Positions 21,885-33,362 of a stretch of 64,000 bases of DNA are shown piece by piece (the first letter of the stretch is position 1; the number at the start of each line of letters is the position of its first letter). The notes under the pieces were generated by a model. That model did not search any database. It was not told the DNA's origin and saw only the letters and a list, made by a program, of their open reading frames with translations. The position numbers and the translations under genes are program-made. The DNA comes from Notospermus geniculatus (Eukaryota; Nemertea; Pilidiophora; Heteronemertea; Lineidae): the NCBI GenBank assembly GCA_002633025.1, contig NMRB01000078.1, positions 161,741 to 225,740 on the forward strand, written 5' to 3'.

Positions 21885-22075
21885 CATCAAGGCCTACGGT
21901 CACTTCGCCCTTCGACTAGGCCCCTTGGATTGAGCGAGGGTAGGAGTGATTGAACGCTTGTCAGGGCGAGAGCTAGGTGCTTACCCTCGAATCCGAACTC
22001 GGTCGGAGGCGCTCCAGCCCGGCTTTGCCCTCCTTGGGTTTAGGAGTGAGAACTTGGTACCCCAGTGACATCCCA
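21885..22075. repeat. Dispersed SINE-like repeat
   Basis: The segment with 'gattgagcgagggtaggagt' and 'gaacgcttgtcagggcga' is repeated in copy 2 near 36212-36402. A shorter version ('ctgagcgagggtaggcatga', 'ggaacgcttgtcagggca') lies at 29905-29975 and 44050-44125. No RNA gene was recognised in it. Confidence 0.55.
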
Positions 22076-22986
22076 AGATGGTACATGTACATGGACCGTA
22101 TTAATTGTACATAATAAAAGTGGATTTAGTTTTCATTGTCATGAATTTTCAATATTTTGATCGAAGTGCTGTACATACATCATCAAACTGCATCATTTGG
22201 TTTGTGCAACCCGGACCTTCTGCGCATAAAGATTGGTCCATTATAGTCTGCCATCCATCGATCGTGGGCCTCTTGACAAGGGCCTAAGCCTGCATGAAAC
22301 AGCATTTTTAGTCTTCTTTCTGATACCAATGGAATGTAGACTTTAGAAGCCAATGATTGATACATTTGTCTGTGTTTTACACATGTAGATGATTGTACTC
22401 CTAGTCGTAGGGCCTAGATCTCTTCATATTGACAGATTAAAGCAAAACAATGACTGTTTTAGAAGTAGGGAAGACGACATGTGGTTTGCAATGTTAGAAA
22501 CAAGTGTGGAATATTCGCACGCAATTTCGAATCGTAATTTCGACTCACCCTGTAAAAATTCTATCCTTATTTAGACTGCTAGGTTCTGAAAGCATCTCAA
22601 TTTTTTTCCTGATAGTTGGTCAATTGAAGATTGCTCGTTTAATGTGCTTGATGATTTCCAAAGTCTATTTTTGACTCAATTGGGTGAATTGGTAACCTAT
22701 TCTTGCCTTCCTCCTCGTCCTTTCTTCAAACAAGGAACCTTCCTTTTGCTATCACAAGACTGGTTCCCGCCTTTGCCACGAACGGATAGTAGCGCCGCGG
22801 GTGTGGAGCGGCAACGGATTGGAACCATTCTATGCTATCACTAGCCTCCCCTCTCCAATGATCTGTAGCAGGCATGCAACACGATTCTAGCAGTCCAGCT
22901 ACATTTCGCTGTGTTCTCCTCAAATTTAAAGCTGAACCACCCTCTAAATGCTGGCGCATGCCGTATGGCTATAGACAAACTGTTGA
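22076..22986. other. Upstream region of DAGLB, no gene recognised
   Basis: Small open frames on both strands are conserved between the two copies only because the whole DNA is conserved. None has domain character or splice signals. Confidence 0.4.
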
Positions 22987-23036
22987 AGGTCATGACCTTC
23001 TGGTTGCAAGGTCACGACCTTCTGGTGTCAAGGTCA
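22987..23036. promoter_or_regulatory. Cluster of AGGTCA half-sites (TREpal-like)
   Basis: AGGTCATGACCT at 22987-22998 is the perfect zero-spaced palindrome known as a palindromic thyroid-hormone response element. AGGTCACGACCT follows at 23009-23020, and a single AGGTCA at 23031. The cluster is about 1.35 kb upstream of the DAGLB start codon and is identical in copy 2 (37318-37367). Binding by a nuclear receptor is inference. Confidence 0.4.
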
Positions 23037-23674
23037 TCATAGACTTTTGATGTCTAAAACCCGAGATTCATGTGTAGCTTTTTATGTTACCATTCAGTGA
23101 ATGTTATGTTAATGAATTTCAATCAACTGGATGTTATATTTTCATGCTACAAAATAAACATACCTCATATGTTACGATTGTATTCGTATCGAGTTTTTCA
23201 TTCACACCTTCATTCCATTCACACCTACAGTAGGCCAGGATCTTCTATTTCGTCACTGATGTCTTGTTTTCACATTCAGTTTTCAAATAACGCTGCAAGA
23301 GACACTGCAAGAGACACTGGGGGAATATTGAATTCACCTTCGAATTTGTTTTCAGAATGAGACACCCCGTATATTTCTTTTTTGTTTGGTTTGATACTGC
23401 GTGAGCCACACCCAGGATATTTCCACCGTCACACAGATACAGATAGCAATAACTTTGAGCTTGCGTTCGCTGCACGAGAATCGATGAGAAAATATTGAAC
23501 TTCAGCCTTGAAACGACAGCTGCTGTGCAGACAGTATAAGCCTACATAATGCAAAGTAGGAGGAAACCAGAGTCTCGTGAGCGCATGCGCTATCAAAAGT
23601 GATTTCATGCAGTCCGGCCCCTCTCCGTGACTGGGAAACGCGGGTCACCGAATCTACGATCTCCGAGGTGTCTA

Positions 23675-23827
23675 AAGCTGCTTTTCCACGAGGCGTTTGC
23701 GGGCGCGAAATAGGAGGCGGGCGCGGGTGGAAAAAATCGATCCAACGTAGTTCCCATTAGCTGTTTCACCCGCACCCGCTCCCGCCACCGAAACCGCGTC
23801 CGCAAACGTCTCGTGGAAAAGCAGCCT
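23675..23827. mobile_element. MITE with GC-rich arms, AGGCTGCTTTTCCACGAG family (member 2)
   Basis: It has the same ends ('agctgcttttccacgaggcg', 'cgtctcgtggaaaagcagcc') and the same centre as 11819-11971. It lies about 520 bp upstream of the DAGLB start codon. Confidence 0.85.
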
Positions 23828-24344
23828 AACAGACGCCGAAGCACTACGCCACTTTGCGCTTCGCTCTGACTTCTCATGCGACTGGAATGTCAGTATGACT
23901 TTTCTTTAAACCGCATATTTATTTGAATCTTCTATTATGTAAATGATAGGCCTTAACCGTTTTGTTGTAATGTAGGTCATTCCGTCAATTTGAGAGACGT
24001 GCCATCCTTTTATCTTGCTTTTGATCTGTCACAAATACCTCGATCAAACCAGTACAGACGACCATACGCCCGTCATCTTCAAAGGAAACTATTCTACCAT
24101 ATCGATTACCCATTTTAACCAAAAAAATCATTCAATATGGCCTGATTTTGTTTCAATACGTGAGATATTCGAAAGGACATGCTCTGATTTTATCAATATA
24201 TGTACCGGTAGTAACGATTTAGACAGGTGTATCATGACATTCTCGCGGGCGTGGCAGGGTTTTCCCGACCGTCTACAGCTGCTTCATCGTTTATTTTGGG
24301 GGTTTGGATACCGCGCGTCCCCCTGTGTGAGCTAACCAACCATC

Positions 24345-27300
24345 ATGCCTGGCCTCATACTCTTCAACCGCCGATGGCATATCGGATCGGATGATTTCGT
24401 TTACCGTGGCGTACTGGAAATCCTTTTTCGTACTGCATGGTAAGTTGCATGGTGTCTTCAATGGTGTTACTTCCTTGTCTGGTGCCAAAAATGTCATCGA
24501 GAATGGGCCACGACCAAGTCCTCGACCATGCTGCACTCGAGAGCATGCTAGAAAGAGGGTTTCAATGTTGTTTCGTCATGTCTGCACTGGACTCCCTAAT
24601 GGCAGAGGGGTAGGGGCTTTCGAAGGGCAACTCGACCGTTGAAAATTTTCGGTAGTCGCGTGTGTCATTGGTCACAGCGTAAAAGCCAGTTTCCCCTACA
24701 GCGGATTCTGCCGCGGTTTGCGGCGAGGCGGAGCGGTGCGGTTTTCAGAGGGTTTGGCTAATCCTTCGATGGTTTAACAATACATGGCCTGGGTTTGGCT
24801 AATCCTTCGATGGCTTAACAATACATGGCCTGGGTTTGGCTAATCCTTCGATGGCTTAACAATACATGGCCTGGGTTTGGCTAATCCTTCGATGGCTTAA
24901 CAATACATGGCCTGGGTTTGGCTAATCCTGCTGATTACCTAATGCCTGTAAAAAAAACGTCCGCGTCGGCGCTGTACACATAGTGGAAACTGTTTTTCGT
25001 AAGAAACCAACAATTATGGTGCTTGCCCATTGAGAGCTCGTGCAAGAAACTCTCACAACGTGGAGCGCCGTTTGGATTTCTAACTGTCGAAATTTTTTTC
25101 AGGTCGATCGCCCTGTCTGTCGTCTACGTCATCCACAGGAAAACCTTCACCACCTGTGAGAAGGGAATGTTCCTCGAGATCTTCTACATCGGAATGATCG
25201 GTCTGAATCTCATCAGCATGTTGTTGACACTCGCTATCGTCTGCCTCAGTGCACGTGGCACAATCGCAGACGACCGTCCAAGACGGCTGTTACCAACTGC
25301 CCTCTACCTAAAACTCGTGTTTGGTTTTATCGTGGAATGCATCTTCTTGGTCGTCTCGGCGTACTGGGCCTTTGGCGACAAGGCGGAATGCGATGACGAA
25401 GTTGTAACGACGCTGAGGGTGGCAATGATTATGGGCCTAATGGTCATCATCTTCTTCCTGTTGAGTATCGGATTGTTCTTTGACCCTCTCGGAGGAAAAG
25501 CCCGCAGCAAGCAAAGCGACCTCGCTCAGTCATCTACCGCGGTGTGGACGAACAGGTAGGTCGAATCTCAGTGGTTCAAGACTCGCGAGTTGGAGCTCCG
25601 GGTTTGAATCTCGGCCAAGGCACTCTGCGTCACTGTTGTCTTCAACTGTTCCATGTCTTTTAGGTTTTTGATGTTGAGTGCTATGATTTCGCATCTTTCA
25701 GATGTGGCCGGCTCTGCTGCTGTATGGAGAGAGATGCCAACAATAAGGATAGCCTGATAACAGTTGCCAGGATTGTCGCCAACTTTTTTACGGTAAGCTT
25801 GGAGGAATTGTACTGAGTATAATTCCTCCAAGCGGTAAGTAACAATCTGCCAATTATTGGTCAGGCAGCACACTGTCGCCAACTCAGCTTTCTGACCAAG
25901 CACCGTCAGGTCCATGGCGTAAGGGAAGGCCTAGGATTGGTCTAGGAATGCTACCATCTGTATGTTGCACCTTTTGTGGCTGAATGTAGACCTACGGAGT
26001 GCCACGTGGACATAGCAGTTTTTAGCAACTGAAGGTGCTGGGGAGGAAGTTACGCGCAACCCGTCACATCAAACCCAATGTGAATAGGGCTATATGTCTA
26101 ACTCTTGTCCACAGGGTATAGACTTGGTCCCGACAGACATCGCCGCAGGGTTCATACTCCTCGAAGAGGACCAGGACCGTCGAGGGGTGGACGAGGGCTA
26201 CCAGCTGTCCCCATCAGACACCATGATCGAGAGCGGTGAAGATCCAGCGAGCGCGCAAGGCTCGCCAAGTGCCCCGATAGAGGACTGGTTAGATATCAAC
26301 CGCATGATCCGCTACCTCAAGTTCGCCCAGGCAGCATTCGGATGGCCGATGTACATTGTCCTGAATGATTGTTCTGGGCCTTGTACCTTGGCAAAATACT
26401 ACAAGTAAGGATTACTTTTTGAACAATCTATAGGGCAGTTTCTCTGGGTATAGGTTGGATTGGAGTCAGTCCGTTCGAAAAGACAGGTGATTAATTTTGT
26501 GTTTCAGATGTTGCCAAAGACCAGAAGTCGGCGGAGAGCTCGTGGATGACAACTGCTGTCAATGTAATCTTGCCGCCCTCCGGTTGACAGTGGAAATTCC
26601 TGAGACGGATATCATCTATGCAACATACCACAATAAAGTAAGTTTCATCAAACGCGAACGGAAAAACCGTCGCCACGGATGTTTACCGTGCGTCTCTGGG
26701 TGTCGCGGTTGCCAGCCTGGCACTACGTGTTCAACTTATAGGGAAGAAAGCAAGGACATGCGCGCTGTCTTCGTGGGTTGGATTCAATGTGACAAACTTC
26801 CTCTTTCAGTTATTCGAGGTGCCATTTTACGTCGCCTACGACCATGAACAGAAGGCAGTCGTTGTCGCGTCTCGCGGTCTCCTCTCCCTGGAGGACACAG
26901 TCGTTTCTCTTACCTTGGAGACAGAAAGCATCGACTTCAGCGAGTTACCGGATGAGGACAACCAGGCACATAAGGGCATCTTGGAGTCGGCAAAATATAT
27001 CAAGAGTGAGCTAGACAGGTTGAAACTTTTAGAACGCGCCTTTGAGGAACATCCGGTAAGAATCTTGTGATCGTGTTGATACGTCAACGAACTTTGTCTT
27101 TTCCGGGGTTTGTGACAGCTTTGTTTTAACATCTGTTTTAACTGATTGCTGTCCATTTTTCCAGGACTACCAACTTATTCTGACCGGTTACAGCCTGGGA
27201 GCTGGACTCTCCGCCTGTCTTGCCATTCTCTATCACTCGCAATATCCAGGTCTCAAAGCATACGCGTTCGCCGTACCGCCAGTGCTGACGTAAGTCTTAA

Positions 27301-29601
27301 GAACTTCCTTCCAAGGATGCACCAAACACTTGAGATGGAACAGCAGGTTTCACCTCTCCCATGAAAAGACAATTTCGGTTCTCGCAGAGAGCTTCGCTAT
27401 AAATACAATCTGAGATGACATGCGACCATTCCGAGAAGACCAGTGAACATTTTTGTCCTCCTACTTTCAGCCCGGCGATATCCCGATACGCCCAGGCGTT
27501 CATATGTTCGGTGGTGTTAGCCAAGGACATGGTGCCGCGCCTGAGTCTTGTCAATATGGAGGATCTGAAACTGAAAGTGCTGAGGCAAATTAAGTATAGC
27601 ACACGGCCAAAGGTAGGTTCAGCGCCGTTAACCGACGAGGAAAAATCTCACGTGGAGCAGCGCTTTAGCTGACGTTTTCGTCTGCTAAACACCTGATAGA
27701 CTGCGAACGCATTATAGGCCCCTACCACTTTCTTTGCCAAAGGGGACGCATTGCCAGGTATTCGTTCCGCTAAGGGGACGCATTGCCAGGTATTCGTTCC
27801 GCTGAGATATTGTAAGTTTTGCTATCAGTAGAGTAATTTCCAACGACCTGACTAGCGTCGCTCTTCATCATAACTCATTGATTTCAGTATCAAATCTTAG
27901 CCAGTGGTATCTGGCATATTCTCTGCGGCTGTCCTAAGGCGACCAGTGAAGCCCCAGCGTCCGGGTCAGAGGAGAAGGCGACAGATCAAGAGCCAAGTCA
28001 CATAAGTCAGGTCAACCTAACAGAGGCAGGTGACGAGGTAGGCAGGATGGACGCACTGATGCCGAGTTATGTACTGACCTTACAACAGTGACTTTAGAGT
28101 ACTAGAGACGAATTCGTCAGGTTGACATCATTTTTAGCCCGCTTGGCCGCAAGGCCCAGCAGGGCTTATGCTGTGGTTGGGGTCATTTAGTGGTGGTCTG
28201 TCGTGCGTTAGTCCGTACGGCGGTTCGGCGGTACGGCGCTTCGTCCGTAAACTTTTGGTTTGTTAGCGCTCTAGTGCCTTTATTTTTTGACGAATCTTTT
28301 TGGTCTTCGGTGGGACTATATATGGGCCTAAGATCTAGGTCGAGTTCGATTTTGAGCACGATTGGATTCCTATTTTGGCCTCCAGGGGGCGTTTTGTGAA
28401 AAATTTCAAAGGGCTATATTTTGATAATGGTTTGAACTATCATGTTGAAACTTTGTACACCTGTACCTCTAGGTTATAGCAACTTACAGACAAACTTTCG
28501 GTGAAATCTGATTCTTCACTTTGCCACTAGGGGGCCAAAACCAAAATCACTGAAAGTGCTATTTCTCCATAACCAAGAGATGGATTTTTGTCAAATTTTT
28601 TTCATGGGTATATCTAATAAGGATACATAAGATATAGTACCCGAGTTTTTAATTTGACCTACTTTTCAAGGTCACAGAGGTCAAAGTTCACCTGAAATTA
28701 CGAATTTGTCTCTTCTTCTAATGGTTTGCATGTTCTTAGTCAAGAGATTAATATGGCAATTTGGCATGTTTGTACCTAAATGGCTTTTATGGGGTTGCTG
28801 ATGATTCCCACCACTGTGCTTCAAGCCAAGCGGGCACAGTGCCATTGGCACTATTTTTTTCACTGTTCCTTTCAGAGTTGGGTGGATGGTGCTATTGCTA
28901 ACTGTGAGAGAGACATCGGTACTCATCGACTTCTGAATGTCCCAGGGAAAATCATGAGAATCATTCAGGTCGGGTAAGTATGCTTTTGGATCAGAGGGAA
29001 ACTGCTACCCCAACCTCAGCAGATACCCCCTGTATGTCATTCAAGGAACACCTCATTAGTGCCGACTGATCCTTTCTCACAACTTGAGAGTTGAAGCAGC
29101 TACTCCGTCAAGTATCAAACCCATGGTCACTCAGACACAAGTTCGATGTGCTACCATTTCACCACTAATGATGAAATACTAAAGCTTGGAGGAATTATAC
29201 TATAATTCCTCCAAGACTAAAGCATGTGGCTGCATGTGGGCCCATGAAACCTTTTTTCGCCTGCATGTGCGTGTCGCGTGTGCCTTGATGTAAACTCAGT
29301 CTTAAACTCTCTCCTGTCAACACCATGGTGTAGAAGGAAGAGGGGAGCCCCCAACCTTAATTACTGNCCCCCCCCCCCCCCCCAGTGGATCTGTATCTAG
29401 CAATGAACTGTCATATCTTTCAGAAACAATGAATTCCGTTACCTGCTATGGACAAAGCAGGACGATCTCCGTGAGATCATAGTCAACCCTAAGATGCTGT
29501 GGGACCACTTCCCAACTCGGATGCTGGCCGCCTTCCAGTTTCTTGTGGACAACAAGCAGACACCTCTCGATCATCTTCCGTCTGTCCATCTTGAAAATTA
29601 A
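24345..29601 (+). CDS. DAGLB: Diacylglycerol lipase beta-like (copy 1, complete)
   Basis: Eleven exons join without a frame break: 24345-24439, 25103-25555, 25702-25792, 26115-26404, 26508-26637, 26810-27055, 27165-27289, 27471-27612, 27888-28037, 28876-28973, 29424-29601, giving about 665 residues. sn-1-specific DAG lipases cleave diacylglycerol to 2-arachidonoylglycerol at the membrane. The start MPGLILFNRRWHIGSDDF is the family N-terminus. Four transmembrane segments follow (about 23-43, 58-83, 100-122, 138-158), then a Cys-rich loop (CGRLCCC) and DLVPTDIAAG. The class 3 lipase core has the nucleophile motif GYSLGAG (Ser445), KDMVPRLS (Asp496) and WDHFPTRM (His635). Length and the lack of a long C-terminal tail point to the beta rather than the alpha type. 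Tyr replaces the usual His before the nucleophile. Intron 9 holds an insertion absent from copy 2. Confidence 0.95.
24751..24928. repeat. 41-bp minisatellite in DAGLB intron 1
   Basis: Units begin 'ggtttggctaatccttcgat' at 24751, 24792, 24833, 24874 and 24915 (the last partial). In copy 2 the assembly breaks into N after two units, which fits an array that could not be assembled. Confidence 0.9.
25558..25640 (+). repeat. tRNA-derived SINE-like fragment directly after a DAGLB donor
   Basis: 'tctcagtggttcaagactcg' and 'gggtttgaatctcggcc' (copy 2 at 39686-39768 has 'gggttcgaatctcggcc') resemble the A- and B-box halves of a tRNA gene at about the right distance. It begins within a few bases of the exon 2 donor. 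The cloverleaf is not complete, so I call it tRNA-derived rather than a tRNA. Confidence 0.45.
25797..25833. repeat. Tiny palindrome GCTTGGAGGAATT...AATTCCTCCAAGC
   Basis: Arms of 13 bp surround an 11-bp loop, starting four bases after the exon 3 donor of DAGLB. The same palindrome is at 39925-39961 in copy 2. A further one with a shorter loop lies at 29184-29215 in the last intron of copy 1 only. Confidence 0.75.
28136..28853. mobile_element. 718-bp polymorphic insertion in DAGLB intron 9
   Basis: Copy 2 reads straight through ('gacatcatttttttcactg' near 43102), while copy 1 carries 718 bp between 'gacatcattttt' and 'tttttttcactg', so five T's appear duplicated. It starts 'agcccgcttggccgcaaggc' and has the inverse 'caagccaagcgggca' near its end (28831). 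A truncated relative lies at 63270-63457. No transposase frame is seen. Confidence 0.8.
29184..29215. repeat. Tiny palindrome, second family member
   Basis: 'gcttggaggaattata' pairs with 'tataattcctccaag'. It matches the arms of the element at 25797, and the equivalent site in copy 2 (near 43420) lacks it. Confidence 0.7.
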
Positions 29602-29639
29602 GACTTATGGAAAGCAATTAGCAGGAAGATGATGAATCT

Positions 29640-29806
29640 GTGTGTGCAGGCGCGGATCCCGGGGCGCCCCTTTTCGGTCAACAAATCTGTAAAACTGACC
29701 GTGAATTTCTGAAATTTGGAGCAAATCATTGAAATTCACTGAGATTTCAATGATTCTAGCACAGTGCGCCCCCTCTTTTCCGAAATTGTGGATCCGCCCC
29801 TGGTGT
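29640..29806. repeat. Degenerate foldback repeat with GGATCC ends
   Basis: 'gcgcggatcccggggcgccc' at the left mirrors 'gtggatccgcccctgg' at the right, with 'gaaattcactgagatttcaa' inside. Copy 2 has it at about 43786-43954. The 'ccggatccgcgcctgcg' beside the n at 59535 looks like another end of the same family. Confidence 0.55.
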
Positions 29807-30024
29807 GCTACCGGTCTTAGGAGATCATGGGAGTGGGATGATCTCACCAAGAATGAGATGACTACATGTACATAGACATGAATTCATAAGCCATCTTGAC
29901 AAATCAAGGCTTAGGGTCACTTAGCCCTCTTACTCTGCTGAGCGAGGGTAGGCATGACTGGAACGCTTGTCAGGGCAATATGTCATAAGTGTGTTGCCAG
30001 CAAGAAGGAGGCACTGGACAAGTA

Positions 30025-30149
30025 AATGGGTCATTTGAATAAAGACTAGTAAATGCTTTTACTTGAATTTTGCAATACAAATGCACTAGGCAATGCTGTA
30101 CAAATCTGAAGTAAAAGCATTTGCTTGTCTTTACTCATATGACCCATTA
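30025..30149. repeat. Foldback between convergent genes, carrying AATAAA
   Basis: 'aatgggtcatttgaataaag' with 'tagtaaatgcttttact' pairs with 'agtaaaagcatttgcttgtc' and 'tttactcatatgacccatt'. The plus-strand AATAAA at about 30039 could end DAGLB transcripts (about 440 bp after the stop). Copy 2 has it at 44170-44294. Confidence 0.6.
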
Positions 30150-30217
30150 TCTGCCGAGTCTGACATAAGGATCAAGAAACAGTGAGGGATTGGTGCAACA
30201 CAGAGGCCTTTTATTAT

Positions 30218-32126
30218 TTATTGAAGAATGAAGTGTATTTATTCTTAAACGCCAGAATAAATTAAGCAGTAATCTGTACAAGATACAAAAGTATCCGATT
30301 CATAATACATTATGTCATCCTTGGATCAGACTCCTCTACATGTCATGTATTGATCACGTAATAACGAACGTCAAAGAGTAATTACATAAAGAATTAAAAT
30401 CCAGGAAGTCTTGGTTATGCAACTTCAAACTAACCGTGACACCTTCTGTCTGTCACACTGAGGGCAAGTTAGATTCAACTAATATCACTCTGATGCTTTA
30501 TTATGCACCAACTTTGCATCAATGGTATATTACGAGATCATTTGTACCCCAGCTAAATCAGGTCTAAACTATGAACAAATGTACATTGTTTCCCCGACGA
30601 GGTTTAGATGCAGGTCGCCCCCGTCTGTCACTCGATCCACTCCAAGGCTTTCCTCAGTAGGCTCTGGCCAAGGAACTTCATTCAGACAGAACAGGAATGG
30701 CTTGCATCTTGACCCAGTCAGTCAAACACTTAATGCTGCAGAACAAGATACAAACAATATGACAACATCTTGCAGGCAATTTAATTCAACATGAAATATC
30801 GCTGCCAAATTAGTGTCATGAATTACAACGGCTGTTAGTGTTACTCCACCTGGGGGCAGCACCTGAGATCCTGCAAGATGTAGCAATATTCAACAAAAAC
30901 ATCAAGCTAACACGTCAAAAAGAACACAAATCCTGTTTTTTCTAGTTTCAAATAATCGCATTGGTGGAAAAATGTCACGGGCAAGACCACCAAAGTCAAC
31001 AGAACCATATAGTTCACAGCCAAACTGGTGGTGCGGTTACCTTGAGTAAATGAGTCTAATTGAGGTCCGGTTCTCAAGGCCCAGGGCTCAAAAGAGTTTC
31101 ACTCCATCTCTGCCAAAGAATCTTGGGCCAAGTTTTGAGATTTTTCCCATGGAGTACACAGTCTTTGATTTGTGGCTGTAAAACTCAGATCGTTCAAGCT
31201 CTGAGGCGGCAATAGACAACATAACACACTGAGTACACTGGCGGAATGAAACCTGTTAAAAGTATTATGCTTCATTCATACTAAACAACACATCTGGGGT
31301 CTCAGAAAACACTCTGAATGTGCATGTGTGCATCTGAGATCATGGGTAATGCCATACATATACAGGTACTACGTGGACCTATACAGTGTATATCGCTGAA
31401 AGCTTATCTGCAAAAGGACCAACTACATTAAGTTAGTTGTGAGTTCAAAGGAATAGTGACATACAATACTGACTTCATGAAAAAAGAATGAAGTTGTGGC
31501 CATAGGTGCCTGTTGTTCAGCCATCTGCATATACATGTACTGCCAATGGCCTACAACCTACCAAGTGAAAATTCACAAGAAACTTTTTGCAGTATAACCA
31601 AATTCTACTCTGACCAAAGGGCACACAAAACATCACAGCGTGTCTTTTAAAATGCATAAAAACTGGAATAAGAATGCAGCATAAATTTGCCTTAATACCC
31701 TGTTCATCCAACACATCTTGCCCGCCACTAAGTCAAGCATGTGCATGCTACCAAATATCTACCTAGATAAATATCACTTTGAAACATACAGGCAAGTCTG
31801 TTGAAGTTTGACAGATGAGTACTGGTAAGTGAGTACCCGGTAGTTAAACAAGCAAAACAGCGTTCAACTGTGACATTGCAAGCTGGTCGTATTATGCTGT
31901 TAAATCGACTAATATCACCATACATGGTAACAAAGTCACTTTTCACTCAAGACCATATTTGGATGAGGAAAAACATGATGAGGGCTGATTATTCAAGGGA
32001 TGGACTTTCAATTTTTCATTCAGTCGAATGGACAAATGAATGTTATCACACAATATTTACCAAGTTCTGGAAGAGCTCCAGATTGAGCATGTCTTGAATT
32101 CAGAGTTCTGCAGCATCGATAAGACA
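30218..32126 (-). other. 3' UTR and flank of MSRB1, copy 1
   Basis: From the MSRB1 stop at 32127 down to a minus-strand AATAAA at 30218-30223 there is no other coding frame. A selenoprotein mRNA must hold a SECIS element here. I searched for the ATGA...AA...TGA quartet by eye and found no convincing stem. Confidence 0.4.
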
Positions 32127-32708
32127 TTATGATTTACCTGGAAGAAACAGAATGTTGGTTAGTGTCCTGAGCAAGCTATACATGTACATGTACATGAACT
32201 GTTTCTTTCTGCGCAGGCTTCTGGTATGACTAGAAGAAGCCCAATGAACTGGTCTTTACATTTATTAACTTCATTATCAGAGCAAAATCTCTGCCAAAGA
32301 CAGACTTACCATTTTGAATCTTCCCTTTAGGTATGAACTTAATAGATTCACTGAATATTCAAAATCTTGATTTGCCCTCTTGGGGCCCATCTCCTATAAA
32401 CTCATGGCCAAGACCATTACCACATTTTCCACAGGACACCTGCAAGAAAGTGACATGTGACAGTCAATATGGCTGGAGCATCCCATCCTAGCTAACATGT
32501 CTAGTTCCATTGACATCCACTCAGCTGATGAAATACTGGTGGGCTGGACAGGTTTCTCCCTCCTCAGCAGGGAGGAGACTATGCCCATGAAGAGAGGAAC
32601 TTTTGATTGGTCATCAGGCAGGTAAATGTAATTCTTCAGACTGAAATTCACAAAGAATACTCACTTTATAAGCTGATGCAGTTTCAAAGTGCTTAGCAAC
32701 ACTGTCAG
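32127..32708 (-). pseudogene. MSRB1: MSRB1 copy 1, 5'-truncated at the assembly join
   Basis: Minus-strand exons at 32665-32708 (partial), 32310-32439 and 32127-32137 match the complete copy at 46277-47310. The Sec codon TGA is at 32359-32361 (complement). The remainder of the second exon and the start exon are absent because the block ends at the single n at 32709. Truncation by assembly is more likely than a true pseudogene: the frame is intact and the splice sites are kept. Confidence 0.85.
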
Positions 32709-32709
32709 N
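32709..32709. other. Single-base n joining the two blocks
   Basis: The n lies exactly between the last base of copy 1 and the first base of copy 2. Other isolated n at 29367, 51342, 56272 and 59535 sit at or near homopolymers, tandem repeats or sequence breaks. They behave like contig joins. Confidence 0.9.
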
Positions 32710-33362
32710 CTTCAGTTTTTTAACAATTCATCTCATGTTCCTTTGCTATTGTGCAACAAGTGCAGTGAGGTTTACTTTGACTTTTATTGGATTTTATTTT
32801 CAATTACAGTTCATAACTCAAAGTGAAATCTTTCCCAAACGTTGTTGTGGTGTTCTGGTGGTGTTGGTCAGTGTTGGTGTTGGTGTTGGTGAAGTGGAAG
32901 TGGAAGTCCAAGTCTATCCTGTTTCCAATAAGATTGTTCTGTTCGTTGTTGGATTTTGTTGTGTTGCTTCATTCCTAGGGTTCCCTTCCCGGTTTGTTTC
33001 CCGATACAAAAAGCTCCCCTTACTAATCAAGTTCGCATTACTAACTATTAACCGTTTCACTGTCAAGGCCAATTCCGTGAAAATCAAAATGATATAGGGT
33101 GAACAAGGGAGTCGTCGGCCATCATGCAGTGGTTGGCCACCAATTGATACACCATCCGTTGCAGTGGAGTCTGGCTGAAGTATCTGTCAGTTGATGGCCG
33201 ACCACTGCATTGTGGCGTACTACTCGATGGTTCACCCTTCATAGAAATTCAAAGGCACCTGAAACCTGTAGGTAGTCATTTGAAACCTCTCAGTCAGAAC
33301 TTTCTAATGAATACCTGTGTGACAGGACTTCTGTTAGGTTTCAGGATTTGGTAGGAGATTAT

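Larger units (their letters stand above)
17332..32708. repeat. Large duplicated block, copy 1
   Basis: From 'cttcagttttttaacaattc' at 17332 to 'cttagcaacactgtcag' at 32708, this block matches 32710-46869 in order and orientation. Coding exons differ by roughly 1-2 percent (five substitutions in the 290-bp DAGLB exon 4, by eye). Larger differences are insertions: 1062 bp at 19704 and 718 bp at 28136 here, about 900 bp at 41813 and an N gap at 39155 in copy 2. Confidence 0.95.

Noticed and set aside
21885-22075. tRNA or other structured RNA gene
   Set aside because: There is no cloverleaf or B-box, and related pieces occur elsewhere in truncated form, so it is listed as a repeat.
24751-24928. 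Coding repeat in DAGLB intron 1
   Set aside because: The 41-bp unit is not a multiple of three and lies between a good donor (24440) and acceptor (25102).
32127-32708. True truncation of MSRB1 copy 1
   Set aside because: The break falls exactly at the single n joining the two blocks, so it is better explained by contig ends.
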